Source: Physcia stellaris (Eukaryota > Ascomycota > Lecanoromycetes > Caliciales > Physciaceae). Taken from it: DNA of 64,000 nucleotides. The position numbers were made by a program, and so were the translations under genes. The stretch is taken from contig JABSSW010000040.1 of assembly GCA_018902385.1 (NCBI GenBank), forward strand, positions 186,001-250,000. Reading direction: 5' to 3'. The notes under the pieces were generated by a model. That model was not told the DNA's origin and ran no database searches. It saw only the letters and a program-made list of their open reading frames with translations. Of the stretch, positions 43,108 to 50,910 are shown piece after piece; position 1 is the first letter of the stretch, and each line of letters starts with the position of its first letter.

Positions 43108-44238
43108 ATGGGATACACAGAAGAAGCGCAAGCACAGCATCCTATCCCTCACCGAAAGTTCGACGTTTTCCCTCCCCAATATGGCGGTCACCTAAAGGAC
43201 ATTCGATGGAGACATGAATTCGAAGATACGTTTGGGATCGTAGACTACACCCGGATCTTCATCAACATCCATGAGCAAAGAGGGGTGGTCCTTACGCGAC
43301 ACACCGTGGAGTTGTCGTGGGTGCAGCAGGTTGCGAAGATGTTTGAGGATGATGAGGAGAAGAAAGAGTTTATGGTGTTGCAGGTGGGTGATATAGCAAC
43401 CTTCACTCCAAGCTGCCCTCATACATCATGTTGCGCGCGATATACTTCAGGGAGCCTATCCCGTGGCCTGGTACCGAGTGGTGCGGGTCTTTTGCGTATC
43501 CTGACAGACGTCCAATTATCCGACTTGCAATGGGATCAGAAGATGATGTCTATACCAAAGACGGATTCGCGTCTTGTTGCAATGAGTACATTATCAAGTG
43601 GCGATGCATGGAAGTAGAAATCGCACCACACCAGACCATGGGATCAGTCGGCCCCAGCGAGCGTGTCGAGAAGGTGTCAACTGTTGAGGCGGATGCTGAC
43701 TGTCGGGCAGCTAAGATGTGCCTTGATTAACGACTGCTGGATTCGCAATAATTTTAAGATTGACTTACTCGATAACTCTCTTATTGAAGATACGAACGGT
43801 GTCCGCGATAAAAATGCGTTGCGCGTGCTATGTTTTCCGAAAACAGTTGGTGGGAAATGCCAAACCATTATGCTGCTTCACGACACCGAGGCACAGAGCG
43901 CCATTAATAATCGATACAAAATTAAGACGCGACGCGCGGTAATGCTGCCATTCCTTGGTTTACATTCTCTACAAAGCATCAACTATCTTGAGATTGCAGC
44001 GCAAGTCCGCCGTGGAGATAAGGAGCCGCTGGACGAGGAGTTGATGCATGCGGTGTGGCGCGGCTTGGTTCTCAATATGTTTCACTTCGAAGACGAGGAA
44101 ATGAAGCTGCAGAAGCTTGCAGAAGAAGATTGGGCTTCGGTGATTGTCCAGTCGGACATAGACGAGCCAGATTCGCAGAGGCGTGGGCTTGAGCAACTTG
44201 ATGAAGGGCTTGAGGAGGAGGAGCCGCAAGAAGTTTGA
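43108..44238 (+). pseudogene. Hypothetical locus, possibly a relic interrupted by a family-2 repeat
   Basis: Two protein-like stretches on the plus strand: 43108-43383 (MGYTEEAQAQ..., FDVFPPQYGGHLKDIRWRH, WVQQVAKMFEDDEEKKEF) and 43663-44238 (FKIDLLDNSLIEDTNGVRD, TRRAVMLPFLGLHSLQSINY, acidic tail QLDEGLEEEEPQEV). I find no convincing splice path joining them, and between them lies a degenerate family-2 repeat (43505-43650). No family is recognised. It may be a lineage-specific gene with an unresolved exon structure, or the remains of one disrupted by the repeat. Confidence 0.35.
43505..43650 (+). repeat. Family-2 dispersed repeat, degenerate copy
   Basis: CAATTATCCGACTTGCAATGG, then GATCAGAAGATGATG, and GCACCACACCAGACCATGGGAT at the far end, in the order seen at 48943-49055. 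Confidence 0.55.
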
Positions 44239-44699
44239 GGTCCGCGATGATGTTTGTAAGGATGGACAGTGTTTGAATGCCTGTACTGCATTAGATTAGA
44301 AAGCAAAAGCTGGCTTGACTATTCAAGCGACATTGATTGGGTGCCAAGCGTGCTCCATTCCTGGCTCGGTAGTTATCCTCAGCTCTCACTTATCTAAGAT
44401 CCAAGTTCCTCATTTTGTTGCGAGACACTTGCGACTGCAAGAATCTCTAGAGCTCCAGGTCACTCGTCCCTGGCAGAATTGTGTGCGGATCTCATTCCAC
44501 ATGACACAACTATCCACCGAAACCGAATGATAGCCCGACTTGGGAGATACTTCAAGTCTAAAACCCCATTTGTGTCAGTTTAGGTTCTGAGTTTCTAAGA
44601 CGGGTAATCGTGATCTGACGAGTAATTTGTATGTCTTTCATCGGCACTCAATTCCGTCCGGAGAGTGGGTATAAAACTAAGGTCATGCTAGTGCAGTGC
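44239..44699. other. Intergenic between convergent genes, with family-1 repeat
   Basis: Contains the repeat 44530-44670, ending about 30 bp from the ARP6 stop codon. Confidence 0.5.
44530..44670 (+). repeat. Family-1 dispersed repeat
   Basis: GATAGCCCGACTTGGGA at the start, TAAGACGGGTAATCGTGATC inside, then TCGGCACTCAATTCCGTCCGG and AGAGTGGG at the end. Best match is 21887-22023. Confidence 0.7.
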
Positions 44700-46224
44700 T
44701 CATCTTGTGAGATTCCCTGCAAATACTCTCGCTGCCCAATTCGCTCCGTGTTCCTGATATTCCTGACGGGTTATCTGAACATTCTTTAGTCTTGTAGTAT
44801 CTGACGCTAGGAAAGCTCCACCCTGCCACGTAGATTTGATTGGGCTGTGCATGGTCAGTGTGTGTTCGCCAATACAATTCAGCTACTTACTCTGAGGCTC
44901 GGACAAGCCGAACGACGCACTCAGAAGGAGCAAGTTGACGGATCTCGGTCTCGCTAGGTTCCGTTAGTACCACGTTCGATTTGGATAACCAATACTCACA
45001 GTCTCTCCACGAATCCTGTAATCTTCGAGTTACCTCCCACCACAAAGATATTTGCCAGCATTGCCGGCCACAATCCAGTGGGGACGCCGGATAGACTTTG
45101 CAGTACCATCTCTGGTAGTCCGCCCTGCTGGATACCGACGTCTCTAGGATTGAAGAGAACTTCCGGAACAGTAAATCGTTCATTGCCCAAAGTCATAAAG
45201 TCTTCTACGACTCCACCAGCTGTCGCTAAGGAACCCATCTTACGCATTTTGGCGCTTAATGATGGATCATGGGCACGAACGAAGCCTTGCGTATGAGCGT
45301 TGTAGTCTGGTAAGACGTAGTCGATACGAAGCTCCTCATCGTCCGGATTACGACGCTTGAATCCTTTTCGCGTCTTCTCGAGATCTTGCCGAAAATTCTT
45401 GCTGACGTATGAAATTGCTTCTTTAACCTCGTTAATAAGGTAAGTCTCATCAGACATGTTATAATGCCGGATTGAGACGAGTTCTTTCAGCAAATTGGTC
45501 ATAAATTTGCCGCCGATCTCGAGGCGGCGAACGGCTTGCTGAATAACCCGGCCATGAAACAGCGGCGTGACGGTGGTGTGAGAATATCCAGAGTCGATCA
45601 CAAGCAAGCATTCGACTGGTGGAATCTGACTACCAGAATTACGAGGCGGTGCACCGAAGAGAGATTGAAGGTCGTGGTAGGCATTCAGAGAGGGACCTAC
45701 CTAGGCGTCAGCGACGCCTTTCAGTCTACGGCGAAGAGAGCGAACCGATATGACGACTATAAGAAGCGAAGTCGTACTCCTCGAATATCATCTGGTCACA
45801 ATTATTCTGTAACGCGGCTGGCGTGTTCGGGGCCTCTGTAAGCACAAGATTTGTATCGTGAGGATCACACTAGCGCGAATCAGCTTGATCATCAAGACTC
45901 TACCTAGAGAGCTACCTTCAGCCTGGCTCCCTGGTCAATGAAGGTATTGTCCCAGATGGCCTTTTCTGCCTCCCAGTTCACCAGATAACCTTTCTCTACA
46001 GGTCTTCGGAAGACTATTTCCCCGAAGTCTGTACACTTTTCTAACTGAGCTCCAATCCATATTTTCTTACCCCTGTCCCTGGCAATACAATTGGGGACCC
46101 AACGGCACTGGTCTAGCTTGGGGTCTCCGCTGACAAAGCCAGCTTTGATGGCATAAGACCCATTGTCAATGACAAGGGTTTGCTGGGGCAATATCTGCTC
46201 GGCAACTTTAGGATGACGCGGCAT
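44700..46224 (-). CDS. ARP6: Actin-related protein Arp6 (SWR1 chromatin-remodelling complex)
   Basis: Nuclear actin-fold subunit of the SWR1 complex that deposits H2A.Z. Exon model 46224-45916, 45869-45755, 45696-45000, 44953-44891, 44844-44700; 442 aa, close to the yeast length. Visible: phosphate loop 1 TLVIDNGSYAIKAGF, NEEYDFAS-type region (CDQMIFEEYDFASY), LNAYHDLQSLFGAPP, phosphate loop 2 LLVIDSGYSHTTVTPLF, NIFVVGGNSKITGF, EIRQLAPSECVVRL and C-terminal IKSTWQGGAFLASD. Four of five junctions are clear. The join between exons 2 and 3 is less sure: the donor is a poor GTCATA and the expected V-G before PSLNAY is lost in my model, so a neighbouring site or a base error is possible. Start MPRHPKVAEQILPQQ is the first ATG in frame. 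Confidence 0.92.
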
Positions 46225-46350
46225 GCTACCTGAGCCATGAAGGTGATGGTAAAGCAAAGGGTAAAGAAAGTGTTGCCATATTTGCCGAGCGGCTGTAGAT
46301 CGATTGCAGCATGTCTAGCCCAATCTGGAACGCCAAGCCCCGATAATCCC

Positions 46351-46869
46351 TCAGGGTCCAATCCCCAAAGTCCGCATCACCTTTCTGACAGCATCAAGGT
46401 CATTGGCCACATCAAGGTACACAGCTCCTATGATTGCTTCGACCGTAGTTGCCATCGTCCCATTTGCAGTGACGCCTTTCTGGCCAGGGTCAATGTTGTT
46501 GATGAACCTGTCAAGACCATTACGGTAGCCTATCATGCCCAAGTTGGCATTGCAAGCCGATGAGGATACTAGATGATCGCCGCTCCCTCTCCAGAAATCA
46601 GACCCCCATCGCTTGACATTGAAGGATTTCAAATAGTACCTATAGTCCCCAGTCCCCTGATACCAAGGCTCCAAAAGCGCGAGTCTCAGAGCCGCATCCC
46701 CCAAAAGTGCGAGTCTTTTGTTTCCTTCAGACTTGAGCCAGCCACTATCAGGTCTCACCAGAGGTCCCGAAGCTTGGAGAGCTTCGATGAGTAGAGATAG
46801 GTCTGTGAAATGATAGCCGAGTATTGCTTTGACGCTGGTCACAGCCTCCGCGGTCTCTTGTGTGGCCAT
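46351..46869 (-). CDS. RNase III-fold protein lacking part of the catalytic site (copy 1)
   Basis: Small RNase III-domain protein. The whole ORF is open (172 aa), but a 51-nt stretch 46639-46589 (GTACTATTTG...CTGGAG) looks like a stop-free intron; splicing gives 155 aa and joins GDYR to GSGDHLVSSSACNANLG, as in the paralog, where an intron lies at almost the same place. Domain marks: ILGYHFTDLSLLIEALQ, NKRLALLGDAALRLALL (equivalent of the RNase III signature ERLEFLGD) and TMATTVEAIIGAVYLD. Of the four catalytic acids of RNase III, the Asp of GDA and the Glu of VEA remain, while the Glu of LEF is Ala and the Asp before the Glu is Thr. No dsRNA-binding domain. Probably non-catalytic; role unknown. 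Confidence 0.75.
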   Translation of the reverse strand: MATQETAEAVTSVKAILGYHFTDLSLLIEALQASGPLVRPDSGWLKSEGNKRLALLGDAALRLALLEPWYQGTGDYRYYLKSFNVKRWGSDFWRGSGDHLVSSSACNANLGMIGYRNGLDRFINNIDPGQKGVTANGTMATTVEAIIGAVYLDVANDLDAVRKVMRTLGIGP

Positions 46870-47318
46870 GCTCTGGATGTGCAATGGCGGTGGATGTATT
46901 GTTGTGGATCGAAAGAGCTAAGGAGTTGAGCTCGCTTCACATTTCGAGGGTTAATTCGAAAGTAGAAACACCGGCGTTTAGGTAGTCCTGAGCGAAACCT
47001 GCGTAGTACCCGACTATCCTATGGTCTGATATGGTGAAATTTTGCCTCCCAGGTATCGCAACCAAGATGCTCATGGTGATGAGACGTCTACCGGTCTATG
47101 TCACAAAGCGTACTATGAATACAACATGAAGAAGACGTAATCTTCTGATTCCGTCCCGAGTGGGTAATCGCAGGTCTGTCCGGGTGGATCCTAAAAGTTT
47201 GCACTACCAGGCCATGGGATAACGATAAATTCTCCGCTTTTTAACTCGTAAGCTTATAGCCACTTTTATACTCGATTTACTACACGAGACTATGAATTTG
47301 AGATACCTGAGTGGACGA
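46870..47318. other. Intergenic between RNase III-like paralogs, with family-2 repeat
   Basis: Separates the two paralogs; contains the reversed family-2 repeat 47095-47175. Confidence 0.5.
47095..47175 (-). repeat. Family-2 dispersed repeat (partial)
   Basis: On the minus strand: CTGCGATTACCCACTCGGGA, then CGGAATCAGAAGATTACG, then TTCATGTTGTATTCATAG, collinear with 22243-22400. Confidence 0.65.
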
Positions 47319-48001
47319 TTATACGTTGAACGTGATGTGCCTGCAGCCAGCTCTACCAATGCCGTCCTGGCCGGCCTTGAAATATTCCAGCTTCATCTTC
47401 CTCATCACTCGCTTGACCACACTAATGTCCTTACAGTCCTGCCACACAGCCCCTACAATGGCCTCGACTGTTGAGGCAACTTGCGTTACACTTAGCATAC
47501 CATCCTGGTTAGGATCGTTGTCAATAAGTTGAGCTAATCCGGATTGTAGACCAAGTGTATAAAGGTTCACATTCGAAGAAATGTTTTGCCTGCGGTTCTG
47601 GAAGTTTACTATCTATCAATCAGTAATTCTTCCCAGAGTTTCGAGACGGCCGAAGTGCAAGGTCTCATGCTACGGTCTTGCTGGTAGGAGAAAGCCTAGC
47701 AAAAGTAGGACAGTTACTTACGCCTTGCTTCCCCCTGAGGATACCAATCTGAAGCTAGCACAAAAGTGATGATAGCATCTCCGACCACGGCAAGCCGACG
47801 AGAATCAGGCGCTATCGTGGGTCCCAGACGTGTTACTCTCCGGCCGCCAGGCGCCTGTATGGCTTCAACGAGTAGCGATTGCTTTTTGAATTCATAATCA
47901 ATGATAGTCTCGGCTCTTGATACCCTAGATGCCTCATCAAGACCTTTGACAGACCTAGGAGCAGAGCTGCTGGGTGCGTCAAATCGAGTCTCATTTGACA
48001 T
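47319..48001 (-). CDS. RNase III-fold protein lacking part of the catalytic site (copy 2)
   Basis: Exons 48001-47722 and 47608-47319, phase 1, 113-nt intron with donor GTAAGT; 189 aa. Same plan as copy 1: IIDYEFKKQSLLVEAIQAPG, SRRLAVVGDAIITFVLASDWY, NISSNVNLYTLGLQSGLAQL and TQVASTVEAIVGAVWQD, followed by a short extra C-terminus (KMKLEYFKAGQDGIGRAG). The same two catalytic acids are missing (Glu to Ala, Asp to Ser). The sequence is clearly diverged from copy 1, so the tandem duplication is old, yet both keep an open frame and the fold pattern, which argues for function. Upstream of the start an ATG-containing stretch on the minus strand has no support. Confidence 0.75.
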
Positions 48002-49107
48002 CTGAACAGGGCCGCTAAGCGCAGCGGGACTGTTCAGCAGATTCCTGAGCAGGACGATATACAGACTTTGATACGGAAAAGATCGTTGGATGGGTTCTTA
48101 GACGATAGCGGTAGTCGCATCGGTGTATGACTTTTAGACGCCACGTGCATTGGAGCCGTTGGCTGTGAAATAGAACGCAGGCTTTGTAGCACGCCTCTTT
48201 GCAGCTTCCTCACCATGCTTTGTTAGAACCGACAAGGCTCCTCCACTAAGAATTTCAATATGAAAGGCATCCGTTGTAGCCAAAAGAAAAGTTGATTAAC
48301 GATCCGAGTGAGCCATGTAGTATGTCGTCTTTCAACCCTAGCCCGCCCGACCCAACAGGCAGTCAATCCAACGAATACAGCGCAGTGAATATACAGTACT
48401 ATCCAGCAAAGCCTCTAGTTTAGAGGATCCATGGTTCCTGCTCGCTTGTCGCCTACCTTGTAGAATGAACAGGGGGCTAAGCCTAATCGAGGCTTCAACC
48501 TCTTCCCCCTGGTAGAATCTCGACTGGCTCTAGGGAAGCTTAGACGGGGCCCTAGCTTGGAGCTAGGCAACTCAAAATGATTCCCCGTGAAACCTAGTTT
48601 GGGCTCAGCGTCACTAAGACAATATGAGGTGCGTCTTCCACTGTCAAGCCTGAGTACCGAAGACAAGAGTCTTGGGACGTGATATGCTTCAATGAAAGTG
48701 CCTTTGAAAGTGACCTCGTTCCCAACTCGGGCCATCAAGGTTCTTTGAGTAGCTACGATCGAGCGACCCTCACAAACAGACTATCAGGACCGAATATCTG
48801 ATAATACATGTACAGTACGGAAATATATCCATGTGTCCGACGCAGAACCATGTACTGAGTATCCATGGTTTATTAAATTTCACTCATGCTCCAAACCCTA
48901 TCCAGTGCCTAGTGCTGAGTGGTGCATCTTCAAGGATACACCAACAAATCTGCGATTCCCTGACGTCGGATGGAATCAGGAAATGATGTTTTCGTCATGT
49001 CCTCTTCATATGGGTGTATCGGTGGCTATTTAGCACCACACCAGATCGTGGGATAATGTTACTCATAAATCATTCATATATAGACAGAAGCCCCCTATCA
49101 AGAGAGA
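48002..49107. other. Intergenic with family-2 repeat, no gene seen
   Basis: Holds the repeat 48943-49055. An ORF at 48415-48738 (-) is Arg/Ser/Pro-rich with no family resemblance and is not called. Confidence 0.45.
48943..49055 (+). repeat. Family-2 dispersed repeat
   Basis: TCTGCGATTCCCTGACGTCGG, then ATGGAATCAGGAAATGATG, TGTCCTCTTCATATG, GTGTATCGGTGGCTA and GCACCACACCAGATCGTGGGA. It supplies the 3' end missing from the 22243 copy. Confidence 0.65.
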
Positions 49108-50910
49108 TTATCGAAGAAGATTGTGATCTGGAGGATGTGTGAACGACCTTCGCCTCCCAGTATCCACTCGCAACCGCTGTCGCTGTGCACCATTCACTTC
49201 GGGCGCATAGTCATGTTGGGTTGGAGGACCGGAGATCGAGGCTCGACTCATCAGGTAAGGGACATCCTCGGAGTGAGTCCCTTGGGGCGAGGCTGTCTGA
49301 TAGGTGTACTGGGAATGGTAGTCTGTCGGATAGGCAGGGTACGAAGGTCGCAAATGCTGGTCAGGAAGGGCTGGTCTCGTAAACTCCTGCAGCGGAACTT
49401 GTGGTGACGCCTGCTGCAGAATTTGGTTTGGCTGGTAGGAATCTCGACTTTGGGGCTGTGGGTGTTGTAGAATATTAGTCGATGGGGGTAATGCGAATGT
49501 TGATGGGTATGCAAAAACGGGTGACGTCTCTATAGGCTGCCCTGGAGTATTTTCAGTGCGAGTTTGGGGTGAAAGGAAGGGCTCAGCCCCTGGGTAGCCG
49601 CCTTGCTGCTGGACTTGTAAACCCATCTGGTTCGGGCGTGAATATTCATATGTGGCATGTGGGCATGGCCTCCCAAACCCCGTTGAAACTGGTGCTTGCC
49701 CCAGGGTTACCCCAGCTGTCGTTCGCACCCTCGCCAGATTTTCCTGCGAGTACTGTCTCATACACTGTGGCTGGGCTTGATAAATGGTAGAGAAGCTGTG
49801 AGATCTACCATAGGGGTTGTTATTCTGGGGACTAGGGATGTGCGACGCAATCGAGCCCCAGACATGACCCCTTTCAAGGACTGGTGAGACAGGCGATTGC
49901 ATCTCAGATCCTGGCATTGACCCTGACGTCCAGAGGGATTCGCTGGGGTTACTGCCGGGGGACGCTGCGGGATCATCGCTGGGGCGTCTGATGTGCCCGT
50001 ACCTAAGAAGGTCGCCAGGCAGATTGCCCGATCCTAGGGATCCGTATGCTGTCGACAGTGCAGTACCAATCGGAGGTGTTGGTGGCAGACCGGCGTGAAG
50101 CGCCGAAGACCTATCGAAATCTTCGGGTAATGCCCTAGACCTCATCATACGCTCTCGGTCATCAACGCTCAGTCGCTTCAATTTTGCACGTCTACGGCAA
50201 TTAGTAAGCGATAAAACAGCCATGGGAATCACAAACCTGTTCTGAAACCATACTTGCACCTGACGTGAACTCAAGCCGGGGATTTCGCGTGACAAGCGTT
50301 CCCGTTGAGCCGCATCTGGGTGAGGCTGACGGGCGAACTCGCTCAAAAGGAATCGTGTTTGGTTATGCGTTAATCTTCGCAAGAGTCAGCGAGCCTCAAG
50401 CTATTCCCTCAAGCTGACTACGCACCGAAAACGCTTCATCTTGCGCTTTGCGGCTCTTCGTTCCGCAGCGGTCTGACACGCAGCTTCGTCTTCAGCATTC
50501 TCATCCAAGTCTGATCCCGACAGCCCATCATCATCCTCTTCTTTCTGCACGTATGAGCCAGCAGCCAAGGTCAGATCACTTGGCTGACTACTTTGCTCTG
50601 GTGAAGTCTCCCCAGTAGCGTGCTCTTGTAGACTGGCCCCTGGGCTTTGGGGGGTGAGACAAGGTCGGGTGTCCACAGCATGTGATGGACCAGGAAGGCC
50701 ATGCGATTGTGCTAGAGAGAAATTTGAAGGCCAGGCAACATTTGAGAAGGCTGCATGGGTCGTGGAGCTGGTCTCTGGAGTGGATGCACCATATTGGAGA
50801 CTAGGTAATCCCTTGGTCTCAGCAGCCATGCTTGTCGGAGAGAGAGGCTCGGATGACTCGCGGAAAGAAGGCCATTCGTGTGACAGAGGCAAAACGTAGC
50901 AAGTAGACAT
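49108..50910 (-). CDS. Homeobox transcription factor
   Basis: Exons 50910-50426, 50374-50237, 50191-49108, phases 2 and 2; 568 aa. Order: disordered N-terminus with acidic stretch (QKEEDDDGLSGSDLDENAED), basic RRAAKRKMKRF leading into a homeodomain at about residues 155-215 (FRLTHNQTRFLLSEFARQ, HPDAAQRERLSREIPGLSSR, recognition helix QVQVWFQNRRAKLKRL), then a long Ser/Pro/Gln-rich tail with Tyr-rich segments. The QPHPD loop is typical of fungal regulators of conidiation and development. The second intron (50236-50192) is 45 nt, stop-free and in frame, with a textbook TACTAAT branch, and it sits between the two Arg of QNRRAK. Read through, it would insert 15 residues into the DNA-contacting helix. 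Upstream lies a 3.1-kb region without genes, as often seen for developmental regulators. Confidence 0.93.

Noticed and set aside
48415-48738. 107-codon minus-strand ORF between the RNase III-like pair and the homeobox gene
   Set aside because: Arg/Ser/Pro-rich without family resemblance, and close to a repeat; could be chance.
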